From Thiobacillus sp. (lineage in GTDB: Bacteria > Pseudomonadota > Gammaproteobacteria > Burkholderiales > Thiobacillaceae): 43,324 nt of DNA. Both the position numbers and the translations under genes were made by a program. The notes under the pieces were generated by a model, which made no database searches, was not told the origin of the DNA, and saw only the letters and a program-made list of their open reading frames with translations. The stretch is from assembly GCA_030679915.1 (NCBI GenBank), contig JAUXRY010000036.1, positions 1 through 43,324 on the forward strand. Reading direction: 5' to 3'. Within the stretch, counting starts at the first letter, position 1, and the number at the start of each line of letters is the position of its first letter. Shown in pieces: positions 17,855-26,175 of the stretch.

Positions 17855-18640
17855 TCAACGCCGGAGCACGACTTCGAGTACAAACTGCGTACCCAGATAG
17901 GCCAGCAGCAGCAGCGTAAAGCCGGTAATCGTCCAGACCAACGCCGTGCGGCCACGCCAGCCCCTGAAATGTCGCCCCAGCAACAGTCCGCCGAACACCA
18001 GCCAGGACAGGATGGCAAACACGATCTTGTGTGAGAACTGCAAGGCCTTGCCAAACAGTTCTTCCGAGAAGAACACCCCGCTGATCACTGCCAGCGTCAA
18101 CAGCGCAAAACCTATCCCGATCGACCTGAACAGCATCGCTTCCAATGTCAGCAAAGGGGGGGCGTTGTCGCGCATCAAACCGCCACGATGCAGCTGTTTC
18201 TCAAGCAAAGTCATCAATACCGCGTGCAAGGCTGCAACCGCCAGCAGGCCGTAGGCCAGAAACGACACCACCAAATGCGCGCGCAAAGCCAGTGCTTGAG
18301 AATTGGGGATGACATGCGTATTCGTAAACAGCGCCATGCCCAATACTGACGCCGCTGCCAACCCGCTCACCCATGACTGCAGTCGCGCCAGCGGGGCCCC
18401 CTGGCTGGACACCCAGTAAACCAGCGCGGTCAACCATAAAATCGTCGACAGGGAATTACCGAAACCGAGCCGGATATTGCCGTACCCCAGCATCGACTGG
18501 TAAATCAGCACCCCATGCGCCAGCAAAGCCAACGGCAGTAAAAAGCGGATAGAGGGAGCGGGAGGGGCGCGCAGCAAGCGCCAAGCCACCCAGCCATAGA
18601 GCCCACTCACACATAAAGTAACCAGCAATAGCGCAGACAT
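17855..18640 (-). CDS. CcsA/YpjD-type inner-membrane protein
   Basis: A 261-residue polytopic membrane protein with about eight hydrophobic segments. It belongs to the cytochrome c assembly (CcsA/CcmC/YpjD) superfamily: HLVVSFLAYGLLAVAALHAVL and LQFSHKIVFAILSWLVFGGLLLG carry family-typical histidines, and GRTALVWTITGFTLLLLAYLG matches the last helices. In proteobacteria the gene is routinely next to ffh and corC as it is here. No other cytochrome c maturation genes are nearby, so a direct role in heme handling is unproven; E. coli YpjD is linked to envelope ion homeostasis as I recall. ATG 18640 is divergent from ffh. Confidence 0.82.
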   Translation of the reverse strand: MSALLLVTLCVSGLYGWVAWRLLRAPPAPSIRFLLPLALLAHGVLIYQSMLGYGNIRLGFGNSLSTILWLTALVYWVSSQGAPLARLQSWVSGLAAASVLGMALFTNTHVIPNSQALALRAHLVVSFLAYGLLAVAALHAVLMTLLEKQLHRGGLMRDNAPPLLTLEAMLFRSIGIGFALLTLAVISGVFFSEELFGKALQFSHKIVFAILSWLVFGGLLLGRHFRGWRGRTALVWTITGFTLLLLAYLGTQFVLEVVLRR

Positions 18641-18723
18641 TCGTTAAAATGGGTATCTCGAAATGGAAATTGCATCCAGCCAGCCCCATTATCCATGCCG
18701 CCCCCGGCGGCAACAAGGAAGCC

Positions 18724-20067
18724 ATGTTAGATAATCTCAGCGGACGTCTCGCCGGCGTCGTCAAAAGCTTACGCGGACAAGCCCGCATCACCGAAGACAA
18801 CGTACAAGACACCTTGCGTCAGGTGCGCCTGGCGTTGCTTGAGGCCGACGTTGCATTGCCCGTTGTCAAAGATTTCATCGAAGCCGTCAAGACCCGTGCA
18901 TTAGGTAAGGAAGTGCTTACCAGCCTGTCGCCAGGCCAGGTCCTGATCGGGATCGTTCACGAGGAACTCACCCGGTTGATGGGCGGCGAGAATGCCGAAT
19001 TGAATCTCGCCACCAACCCGCCCGCCGTTATTTTGATGGCTGGCCTGCAGGGGTCCGGAAAAACCACCACCAGCGGAAAACTCGCGCTGCTGCTGAAAAA
19101 CCGCAAGAAAAAAGTCCTGCTCACCTCGGCCGACGTCTATCGCCCCGCCGCCATCGAGCAACTGCGGCTGCTTGGCAAACAGCTTGACGTCAGCTTTTTC
19201 GAAGCCGGCGACGAACGCGACCCGCTGAAAATCGCCCGCGCCGCACAAGACCACGCGCGCAAGCAATTCTATGATGTTCTGATCGTCGACACCGCTGGCC
19301 GGCTGGCGATCGACGAAGCCATGATGGCCGAAATCAAGGCGCTACATGCTGCTGTCGACCCGGTTGAAACCCTGTTCGTGGTCGATGCCATGCAGGGCCA
19401 GGACGCGATCAACGTCGCCAAGGCCTTTAACGAGACCCTGCCGCTTACCGGCATCGTGCTGACCAAGCTCGACGGCGACTCGCGCGGCGGCGCGGCCTTG
19501 TCAGTGCGTCAAATCACCGGCAAACCGCTGAAATTCATCGGCGTCAGCGAAAAATCCACAGGTCTGGAAGTTTTCCATCCCGAGCGCATGGCGCAACGCA
19601 TCCTCGGCATGGGCGATGTGCTCTCCCTGATCGAGCAGGCACACGGTTCGGTGGACATGGCCGAAGCCAAGAAGCTTGCCGACAAGGTCAAGAAGGGCAA
19701 GGACTTCGACCTTGAGGATTTCAAGGCGCAAATCCAGCAAATGCGGAAAATGGGCGGGATGTCGGCCCTGATGGACAAACTCCCGGGCGCCGGGCAAATG
19801 AACCTGCCGGCAGGCGCCGACGACAAATCCGTCAACCGGATCGAAGGCATCATCAACAGCATGACTCCGCTTGAGCGGCGCAAGCCAGACCTCCTCAAAG
19901 CCTCGCGCAAGCGCCGCATTGCTGCGGGTGCGGGGGTGCAGGTTCAGGAAATCAACAAATTGCTGAAGCAGTTCGAACAGGCGCAGAAGATGATGAAAAT
20001 GATGGGGAAAGGCGGCCTCTCCAAAATGATGCGCGGCATGAAGGGCATGATGCCGGGGATGCGGTAA
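18724..20067 (+). CDS. ffh: Signal recognition particle protein Ffh
   Basis: The SRP54-type GTPase that binds 4.5S RNA and signal sequences and delivers ribosomes to FtsY at the membrane. The 447 residues show the N domain (about 1-85), the G domain with G1 GLQGSGKTTTSGK (107-119), DTAGRLAIDEAMM and TKLDGDSRGGAALS, and a methionine-rich M domain (about 300-447) ending MMKMMGKGGLSKMMRGMKG. Length is close to E. coli (453). ATG 18724 follows AAGGAAG; an upstream in-frame ATG at 18649 would add 25 unlike residues and is rejected. It is divergent from the CcsA-like gene. Confidence 0.97.
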   Translation: MLDNLSGRLAGVVKSLRGQARITEDNVQDTLRQVRLALLEADVALPVVKDFIEAVKTRALGKEVLTSLSPGQVLIGIVHEELTRLMGGENAELNLATNPPAVILMAGLQGSGKTTTSGKLALLLKNRKKKVLLTSADVYRPAAIEQLRLLGKQLDVSFFEAGDERDPLKIARAAQDHARKQFYDVLIVDTAGRLAIDEAMMAEIKALHAAVDPVETLFVVDAMQGQDAINVAKAFNETLPLTGIVLTKLDGDSRGGAALSVRQITGKPLKFIGVSEKSTGLEVFHPERMAQRILGMGDVLSLIEQAHGSVDMAEAKKLADKVKKGKDFDLEDFKAQIQQMRKMGGMSALMDKLPGAGQMNLPAGADDKSVNRIEGIINSMTPLERRKPDLLKASRKRRIAAGAGVQVQEINKLLKQFEQAQKMMKMMGKGGLSKMMRGMKGMMPGMR

Positions 20068-20089
20068 CGCATAGCGCCCTCACTTATCT

Positions 20090-20118
20090 GTGGCAAGCCG
20101 CGAAGTTTTGGGTATAAT
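20090..20118 (+). promoter_or_regulatory. Promoter for rpsP-rimM-trmD-rplS
   Basis: A perfect -10 box TATAAT (20113-20118) is preceded at 17 bases by GTGGCA (20090-20095), a four-of-six -35 match. The start codon of rpsP is 36 bases beyond the -10. The perfect -10 fits a strongly expressed ribosomal operon. Confidence 0.65.
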
Positions 20119-20153
20119 TCTCGGTTTTCTCCGTTTCCCCGGTAGGTTAAATC

Positions 20154-20411
20154 ATGGTTGTTATTCGTCTTTCGCGCGGCGGCGCTAAAAACCGTCCTTT
20201 CTACAACGTAGTGGTTGCTGACTCGCGTTGCCGCCGTGATGGCCGCTTTATCGAGCGCGTCGGCTTCTACAACCCCGTTGCCTCCGAAGGCACCGAGGCG
20301 TTGCGTCTCGATCAAGACCGCATCAGCTACTGGACCAACAACGGCGCACAGCTGTCCGACACCGTCGCGCGTCTGGTCAAAAAGAACAAGTCCGCTACCG
20401 TTGCTGCCTGA
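20154..20411 (+). CDS. rpsP: 30S ribosomal protein S16
   Basis: A structural protein of the small subunit needed for 30S assembly. The 85 residues begin [20 protein letters not shown], the standard S16 opening, and include [15 protein letters not shown] and the terminal region [15 protein letters not shown]. Length is family-typical. It is first gene of the conserved rpsP-rimM-trmD-rplS operon, behind a perfect -10 box. A GGTAGGT stretch lies about 10 bases before the ATG. Confidence 0.98.
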   Translation: MVVIRLSRGGAKNRPFYNVVVADSRCRRDGRFIERVGFYNPVASEGTEALRLDQDRISYWTNNGAQLSDTVARLVKKNKSATVAA

Positions 20412-20440
20412 TTCAAGGCTAGTTTGATTCAGGACGAGGC

Positions 20441-20947
20441 GTGAATCAGGACAGCGACTGGGTCGTGATGGGGCGCGTTGCCGCTCCATTCGGCATCAAA
20501 GGTTGGGTCAAGGTTCAGGCTTTTAGCGAAGACCCCGGCACGCTGATGGATTTTGAATCCTGGCGTATCGGCCGCGGCACCGAACACACGCACTACACCG
20601 TCGAGACCATCCAGGACCACAGCAATACCCTGGTCGCCAAACTGGTTGGGGTCGATGACCGTGACAAGGCCTATGCCTTGCGCGGACTGGAGATTTCGGT
20701 GGCGCGCAGTGCGTTGACGCCGCCTGAAGAGAACGAGTTTTTCTGGTCGGATTTGATCGGCCTCACCGCAGTCAACCGCGAAGGCGTCGAACTCGGCAAG
20801 GTGGATAGCTTGATGGAAACCGGCGCGCAGGATGTGCTGGTGATCAAGGGCACACGCGAGCATCTGATCCCGTTCATCGCGCAGTTCGTCGGCAAGGTGG
20901 ATGTGGCAGGCGGACAGATCGAAGTGGACTGGGGCGAAGATTATTAA
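20441..20947 (+). CDS. rimM: Ribosome maturation factor RimM
   Basis: A 16S rRNA-processing factor that binds S19 and helps assemble the 30S head. The 168 residues have the N-terminal beta-barrel RimM domain ([19 protein letters not shown] at about 11-29) and a C-terminal PRC-barrel (about 93-168; [30 protein letters not shown]). The start is GTG at 20441, 29 bases after rpsP, chosen because it directly precedes the conserved region; weak GAGG lies just ahead. It is coupled closely to trmD, whose ribosome-binding site overlaps the rimM stop. Confidence 0.95.
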   Translation: MNQDSDWVVMGRVAAPFGIKGWVKVQAFSEDPGTLMDFESWRIGRGTEHTHYTVETIQDHSNTLVAKLVGVDDRDKAYALRGLEISVARSALTPPEENEFFWSDLIGLTAVNREGVELGKVDSLMETGAQDVLVIKGTREHLIPFIAQFVGKVDVAGGQIEVDWGEDY

Positions 20948-20957
20948 GGAGGAAGGG

Positions 20958-21659
20958 GTGCGCTTTGATGCGGTCACGCTTTTCCCCGAGATGTTCGATG
21001 CCGTACTGGATTACGGTATCACCCGGCGCGCGCTGGATCGCGGCTTGTATCGGTTCAAATCGTGGAACCCACGCGATTTCACCGACGATCCGCACCGCAC
21101 CGTGGACGACCGCCCATACGGCGGCGGCCCCGGGATGTTGATGCAGGCCGAACCGCTGGATCGCGCGCTAAACGCCGTCCAGCAGGATCTGGCCAGCGAA
21201 AATTTAACGCCCTGGGTGGTGCATTTTTCACCCCGAGGCCGCCCGCTCACCCATCAGCGGGTGATGGAATTGAAAGACAAGCCTGCACTGGTTTTATTGT
21301 GCGGGCGGTACGAAGGCATCGACGAGCGCTTGTTGCAGCGCCGCGTGGACGAGGAAATTTCGCTGGGCGACTTTGTGTTGTCGGGCGGCGAACTCCCCGC
21401 GCTGGCATTGATGGACGCGCTCATCCGGCAATTGCCGGGTGCGTTGAACGACGCGGATTCGGCGATAGAAGACTCCTTCGCCAACGGCCTGCTTGATTGC
21501 CCGCACTACACCCGGCCCGAAGTCTGGCAAGGTGAAGCAGTACCGGATGTTTTGAAAAGCGGCAACCACGCCGCGATCGCCCAGTGGCGATTGCAGCAAA
21601 GCCTGACGATCACGGCGGCGCACCGCCCCGATCTGCTGGCCAAGCGCGGATTATCGTAG
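20958..21659 (+). CDS. trmD: tRNA (guanine-N1)-methyltransferase TrmD
   Basis: Methylates G37 next to the anticodon of certain tRNAs, preventing frameshifting. The 233 residues contain [19 protein letters not shown] at the N-terminus and the SAM-binding trefoil-knot signatures [24 protein letters not shown] and [17 protein letters not shown]. The start is GTG 20958, preceded by AAGGAGGAAGG that overlaps the rimM stop; an ATG upstream at 20901 lies inside rimM and is rejected. The protein ends soon after RRPDLL-type sequence ([12 protein letters not shown]), roughly 20 residues shorter than E. coli TrmD, so the C-terminal tail is reduced. The catalytic parts are present. Confidence 0.95.
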   Translation: MRFDAVTLFPEMFDAVLDYGITRRALDRGLYRFKSWNPRDFTDDPHRTVDDRPYGGGPGMLMQAEPLDRALNAVQQDLASENLTPWVVHFSPRGRPLTHQRVMELKDKPALVLLCGRYEGIDERLLQRRVDEEISLGDFVLSGGELPALALMDALIRQLPGALNDADSAIEDSFANGLLDCPHYTRPEVWQGEAVPDVLKSGNHAAIAQWRLQQSLTITAAHRPDLLAKRGLS

Positions 21660-21681
21660 CAGGAACAGGATCTTCTCGCGG

Positions 21682-21734
21682 CGCACCCCGGTGCGGCGCA
21701 GAAAAAAGCGGTTCGGGACCAATAATCCCGAACC
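21682..21734. other. Two hairpins in the trmD-rplS spacer
   Basis: The 155 bases between trmD and rplS contain two stems. The first, 21682-21695, pairs CGCAC with GTGCG around CCCG. The second, 21710-21734, is a perfect 9-pair stem (GGTTCGGGA/TCCCGAACC) with a 7-base loop. Read on the minus strand the second stem is followed by a short T-run and looks like a terminator. On the plus strand it has no T-run and may be a structured leader or processing element ahead of L19. Confidence 0.55.
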
Positions 21735-21814
21735 AATGTGAAACGGCGTGATGTCCGTCCCGGAGTCTGATAGACCCAGTGACGCACCTCTCCCGCCAGA
21801 TGCAAGGAAACATC

Positions 21815-22219
21815 ATGAACATCATCGAGCAACTCGAACAGGAAGAAATCGCCCGCCTGGGTAAAACCCTCCCCGACTTCGCCCCCGGCGACACCATCGT
21901 CGTTCAGGTCAAAGTGAAGGAAGGCGTGCGCGAGCGTCTGCAGGCTTACGAAGGCGTCGTCATTGCCAAGCGTAACCGTGGCCTCAACTCGGCTTTCACC
22001 GTGCGTAAAATTTCCGCAGGCGAAGGCGTCGAACGTACTTTCCAGACCCACTCGCCGCTGGTTGCCAGCGTCGAAGTGAAGCGTCGCGGCGATGTTCGTC
22101 GCGCCAAGCTGTATTACCTGCGCGAGCGTTCAGGCAAGTCCGCACGCATCAAGGAAAAACTGCCCGCCCGCAAGGTCAAGGGTGGTGCAGCTGCAGCTGC
22201 GGTCAAAGTTGCCGAATAA
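21815..22219 (+). CDS. rplS: 50S ribosomal protein L19
   Basis: A large-subunit protein at the 30S-50S interface. The 134 residues open [20 protein letters not shown], then show [53 protein letters not shown] and [17 protein letters not shown], all diagnostic of L19. A somewhat long Ala/Lys-rich tail follows. ATG 21815 sits behind AAGGAAA; the upstream in-frame ATG at 21779 is rejected as it adds residues unlike the family. It ends the operon and is followed by a strong terminator. Confidence 0.97.
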   Translation: MNIIEQLEQEEIARLGKTLPDFAPGDTIVVQVKVKEGVRERLQAYEGVVIAKRNRGLNSAFTVRKISAGEGVERTFQTHSPLVASVEVKRRGDVRRAKLYYLRERSGKSARIKEKLPARKVKGGAAAAAVKVAE

Positions 22220-22235
22220 GCCGTTTCTCTGCCGT

Positions 22236-22272
22236 AATAAAAAACGCCCGCTTGATGCGGGCGTTTTTTATT
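22236..22272. terminator. Strong bidirectional terminator after rplS
   Basis: A perfect 16-pair stem (22236-22251 with 22257-22272) with a 5-base loop has GC-rich core CGCCCGC/GCGGGCG flanked by A-run and T-run arms. It terminates the ribosomal operon on the plus strand and equally well the convergent signalling operon on the minus strand. The remaining 100 bases to 22375 hold nothing I recognise. Confidence 0.93.
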
Positions 22273-22375
22273 CCATCAAATCCCAAGCACGTCATCGCCT
22301 TATCCCCGAAGTCCCCCACTCAAGCTGAGAACACGACTTCAGCATCACTCCAATCAGCCATCGACCTGATTGACA

Positions 22376-25300
22376 TCATGCTTCAGCACGTCCCAGCAAT
22401 TCGGCGTACTCATCAGCCGGCAAGGGGCGACTGAACAAATAGCCCTGATACGCGTGACACCCCTGATCCACCAAAAAATTCCGCTGCGCTTCAGTTTCCA
22501 CGCCTTCCGCAACGACATTCAAGCGCAGGCCGCGTGCCAGACCGATAACCGCAGCCGCAATCTCCATGTCGCTGCTGTCGTGAGGAATGTCACGCACGAA
22601 ACCCTGGTCGATCTTGAGTTCGTCAATCGGAAAGCGTTTGAGGTAAGCAAGTGAGGAGTAGCCGGTACCAAAGTCGTCAATCGACAAGCGCAGCCCCAGT
22701 GCCTTGAGGGTGTACAGCAAGGCCACCGCCTCTTCGCCATGCCCCATGATCATGCTTTCGGTGAGCTCCAGTTTGAGAAACTCGGGAGGCAGCCGGGTTT
22801 CCTTCAGGATGGCCGCAATGCGCGTGACAATGTCGGGCTCCTGCATCTGGCGCGCAGACAAGTTGACTGACAGGGAAAGGGAAGGCAGGCCCGCATCGAT
22901 CCAGGCCCGGGCCTGAGTGCACGCCTCACGCAGCACCCATTCACCGAGTGGAACGATGAGGCCGGTTTCTTCTGCCAGGTGGATAAAACGGGCCGGTTGA
23001 ATCAAACCCTGTACAGGATCATTCCAGCGCACCAAGGCCTCGCAGCCGATCATCTTGCCACTGTGAATGTCCGCCTGCGGCTGATAGTGCACCACAAATT
23101 CGTGCTGGGCCAGGGCACGTCGCAGGTTCGCTTCCATCCCCAATCGTTCGTCGACCGCCTTGGTCAAACCCGGGGTATAAAAGCTGAAGGTGTTGCGTCC
23201 GGTTTCCTTGGCCTGGTACAGCGCCACATCGGCATGCTGGATCAGCTCGGTGCATGTAGAGCCATCTTCCGGAAACAGGCTGATGCCGACACTGGCACCC
23301 ACATACACTTCATGCCCGCTGGGCAGCAAAAATGACTGCTCGAGCATATGGATCATTTCCATCGCGACGTCCGCCGCTTCATCCGGGCGCTGCAGATCCT
23401 CCAGAATCAGCAGAAACTCGTCGCCCCCCAGGCGACCCAATATGTCTTCGTCGTGCAGTTTGTCCTGCATGCGCTGAGCCAAGGCCTCAAGCAATTCGTC
23501 ACCCACCGGGTGGCCCAGACTGTCGTTGATATTTTTGAAACGATCCAGATCGATATACAACACGGCAACCCGACGCTTATTGCGCTCGGCAGATTCCAGA
23601 ACGTGTTTGAGCTGGGATTGCAGCAACAACCGGTTAGGCAGCTTGGTCAACGAGTCGTAATGCGCCAGATGCTCGAAACGGGCTTCAGAATCCTTGAGCT
23701 GGCTGATGTCGGTCATGAGTCCGACATAATTGCTCGGTAGGCCGTCGCCATCGTAAACGGTGCTGACCGTCAGCAACTGGGGAAACAGCTCGCCACTCTT
23801 GCGCCGGTTCCATATTTCTCCCTGCCAATGGCCGGTTTCCAGAATGCTGTTCCACATGGTCCGGTAAAAGGCCAGGTCTTCACGGCCGGATTGCAACAGG
23901 CTGGGGTTGCGGCCCACCACCTCCGTTTCCGTATACCCGGTAATGCTGGTGTACGCAGCGTTGACGCTGACAATATGGGGTTGCAGATCAGTGATCACCA
24001 CGCCCTCGCGGGTGCTCTCGAATACCGCCGCTGCCTGACGTTGTGAGGCATCGGCTCGACTCCGCTCGACTGCCAGCCCCGCAATACGCGCGAACTCACC
24101 GATCAGATCCAGTTCGTTCTGATCGGGCGTACGTGGTTGAGCGTAATAGATGCCAAAAGTGCCCAGAACCTGGCCTGATTGGTCCTTGAACGGAAATGAC
24201 CAACAGGCACGCAGCCCGGCACGTTCCGCCAGATCCGTGTATGACGCCCAATATTCATGGACCCGGATATCCTCAACGATAACCACTTCACCCGTGAATG
24301 CCGAGGTGCCACAGGATCCCTTGCCCACCTCGGGTTTCAGCCCGTTTACGGCCTCATTGAAAAAAGCCGGCAGGCTGGGCGCTGCGCCGGTAAACAGCAG
24401 GCCGCTGTGGCGGTCTCTGAGCAGGATGGAAACAAGCATGTCCGGATGGAGCGTTTCCAGACTGCTGACAATTTCTTCCAGCATATTAGGCAGCGGGCGG
24501 TTACTCGCCAGACCGTCCAGCACAGCAATTCGGGTTTCGCGTATCTGCTCGCCCAGCCGGGACTCGGTGATATCGTGCCAAGCCCCGATCGCCTCACCTC
24601 TGCGGCCCTCACCGGGTCGGGCAAGCCGCAGTTCGTCATGTATCCATCGAAGCTGTCCCAGACCATCGTAAAAGCGGTAGTCATGGATGACTTGATCGGT
24701 GTCCGACAGCGCGGACAAGTGCGCCAGTGCCGCTTCACGGTCGTCTGGATGAAGGTGCTCTGACCACCAGCCAACCTGCCGTGCTTGCGTCTCCGAATAC
24801 CCCAGCAGACGCTGAATGTTACTGCTGACCCAATTGGGCGTGGTCTCACCCTGATCCAGCTGCAAGGTATAGAGCACGACCGGGCTGGTGGTAAGCACAT
24901 GCTCCAACCGCTCGGTGATCTCACGCAAGCGAATTCGTTCACGCGTCAATTCAACTTGATGCAAGACTTTTTCAAGCGTGGCAGGCAGCTCGTGCAGATA
25001 GCCCGCATGCTTGACCAGATAATCGTTGACCCCCAGATGGATGGCCTGTGCGGAAACCGATTCGCTGCCCTGTCCGGTGACGATGATGATGGGAATATCC
25101 AGCCCACGCTCAGTCCGCAGCACTTTCACCACTTCGAGGGCATCGAGTCCCGGCAGACGATAGTCCAGCAACACCACATCAAAATCTGACGGGGCTGCAT
25201 TGTCAAAGGGCAAGCGCGCTAAAACCTGGCTGGCATCGCCAACCACAGCGAGTTGAACATGAGGGGCATAGCGCGTCAGATGCCGCTGGGTCAAGTCGAT

Positions 25301-25735
25301 GTCTGCGGCATGGTGCTCGGCATACAACACGCGCAGCAACTGGGTTCGGCACACACTAGATTTCTGGAAACGATGACAGGCATCGTTAAGCGTGCCGGCC
25401 AGATGTTCCAGCGAATTTTCGCCTTTGGTCAGGTAGTCATCCGCGCCCGCCTGCAGCGCAATCACTGCAGCCTTCTGATCACCCGAGCCCGTTAGCATCA
25501 CCACCGCCACCGGCAGGGATTGCTTGCGGATCCAGTTCAATAGTTCGAGGCCGGATCCATCGGGTAATTTCAGGTCGACCAGCGCCACATCAAAACTGGC
25601 GGGCGCCTGCAGAAAATCCCGTGCCTCAGCCAGACTGGTCGCCAAGATCAGTTCGATTGCAGGTGCCTGACGCATCAAGTGGCGGCGAGTCAGGTCTGCA
25701 TCGGTAAGGTTGTCTTCTACATACAGAACACGCAT
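22376..25735 (-). CDS. REC-REC-PAS-GAF-PAS-GGDEF-EAL cyclic-di-GMP protein
   Basis: A 1119-residue cytoplasmic regulator with cyclic-di-GMP synthesis and hydrolysis modules. Domains in order: receiver 1 (about 1-118; E7/D8, D54, K104), receiver 2 (about 134-258; D191, K242, but H141 replaces the second acid of the metal pocket), PAS (about 275-395), GAF (about 405-555), PAS (about 565-690), GGDEF (motif 770-774) and EAL (E899). The GGDEF motif is intact, whereas the upstream inhibitory RxxD site reads HDED. EAL catalytic motifs EALVRW, SVNLS, LELTES, IDDFGTGYSS, LKIDQ and VAEGVE are all present, so hydrolysis is likely. The start at ATG 25735 opens receiver 1; GTG 25771 is an alternative. It lies eight bases after the Rcp-type regulator gene. 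Confidence 0.88.
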   Translation of the reverse strand: MRVLYVEDNLTDADLTRRHLMRQAPAIELILATSLAEARDFLQAPASFDVALVDLKLPDGSGLELLNWIRKQSLPVAVVMLTGSGDQKAAVIALQAGADDYLTKGENSLEHLAGTLNDACHRFQKSSVCRTQLLRVLYAEHHAADIDLTQRHLTRYAPHVQLAVVGDASQVLARLPFDNAAPSDFDVVLLDYRLPGLDALEVVKVLRTERGLDIPIIIVTGQGSESVSAQAIHLGVNDYLVKHAGYLHELPATLEKVLHQVELTRERIRLREITERLEHVLTTSPVVLYTLQLDQGETTPNWVSSNIQRLLGYSETQARQVGWWSEHLHPDDREAALAHLSALSDTDQVIHDYRFYDGLGQLRWIHDELRLARPGEGRRGEAIGAWHDITESRLGEQIRETRIAVLDGLASNRPLPNMLEEIVSSLETLHPDMLVSILLRDRHSGLLFTGAAPSLPAFFNEAVNGLKPEVGKGSCGTSAFTGEVVIVEDIRVHEYWASYTDLAERAGLRACWSFPFKDQSGQVLGTFGIYYAQPRTPDQNELDLIGEFARIAGLAVERSRADASQRQAAAVFESTREGVVITDLQPHIVSVNAAYTSITGYTETEVVGRNPSLLQSGREDLAFYRTMWNSILETGHWQGEIWNRRKSGELFPQLLTVSTVYDGDGLPSNYVGLMTDISQLKDSEARFEHLAHYDSLTKLPNRLLLQSQLKHVLESAERNKRRVAVLYIDLDRFKNINDSLGHPVGDELLEALAQRMQDKLHDEDILGRLGGDEFLLILEDLQRPDEAADVAMEMIHMLEQSFLLPSGHEVYVGASVGISLFPEDGSTCTELIQHADVALYQAKETGRNTFSFYTPGLTKAVDERLGMEANLRRALAQHEFVVHYQPQADIHSGKMIGCEALVRWNDPVQGLIQPARFIHLAEETGLIVPLGEWVLREACTQARAWIDAGLPSLSLSVNLSARQMQEPDIVTRIAAILKETRLPPEFLKLELTESMIMGHGEEAVALLYTLKALGLRLSIDDFGTGYSSLAYLKRFPIDELKIDQGFVRDIPHDSSDMEIAAAVIGLARGLRLNVVAEGVETEAQRNFLVDQGCHAYQGYLFSRPLPADEYAELLGRAEA

Positions 25736-25743
25736 AAGCGCCC

Positions 25744-26175
25744 CTAGATGGGGGGATGGTTGGTGAGACACCAGTACAACTCGATCTGAGTGGCCACTTC
25801 AATCAGCTTGTCGAAACTAACGGGTTTGACGATGTAGGAGTTGGCATGGTGCAGATACGCCATTTTCACATCCTGATCTTCGCTGGATGAAGTCAGCATC
25901 ACCACGGGTATATGCTGACTCACCGGCTGTTCACGCAAATGGCGCAGCACTTCCAGGCCGTTCACGCGTGGCAGCTTCACATCGAGCAGGATAACCAGCG
26001 GCAAGGGTTCGCCCGCTTCCCATCGCGGAATCCAGTCCAGGGCCTCCTGGCCGTCGCGGGCCACCTCTATGGGGTTGGCCAGATTGCGGTGTCCGAATGC
26101 GCGCAGGGTCAGATCCAGATCAACCGGGTTGTCTTCAACCAGCAGTATCGGCCGGGTGCCCAGTACCGAGTTCAT
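25744..26175 (-). CDS. Single-domain response regulator, Rcp type
   Basis: A 143-residue stand-alone receiver with no output domain. Acidic pocket E14/D15, phospho-acceptor D65 in VILLDVKLPRVNGLEVLRHL, TSS switch residues in VVMLTSSSEDQDV, and K117 in YIVKPVSF are intact. The form LLVEDNPVDLDLTLRAF matches the Rcp1-like regulators commonly paired with phytochrome-type and multi-PAS kinases ending in the same HisKA variety. Its start overlaps the kinase stop by four bases (26172-26175), so it is the probable direct partner of that kinase. The GGDEF-EAL gene follows within eight bases. It may carry phosphate between proteins or act by binding a target; this is inference. Confidence 0.92.
   Translation of the reverse strand: MNSVLGTRPILLVEDNPVDLDLTLRAFGHRNLANPIEVARDGQEALDWIPRWEAGEPLPLVILLDVKLPRVNGLEVLRHLREQPVSQHIPVVMLTSSSEDQDVKMAYLHHANSYIVKPVSFDKLIEVATQIELYWCLTNHPPI

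Noticed and set aside
18644..18650. TTAAAAT as a -10 box for ffh
   Set aside because: No -35 element with acceptable spacing is present, so the match is not better than chance in an AT-rich stretch.
21710..21734. Hairpin in the trmD-rplS spacer as a plus-strand terminator
   Set aside because: There is no T-run after the stem on the plus strand and rplS must be transcribed through it; kept instead as a structured spacer.
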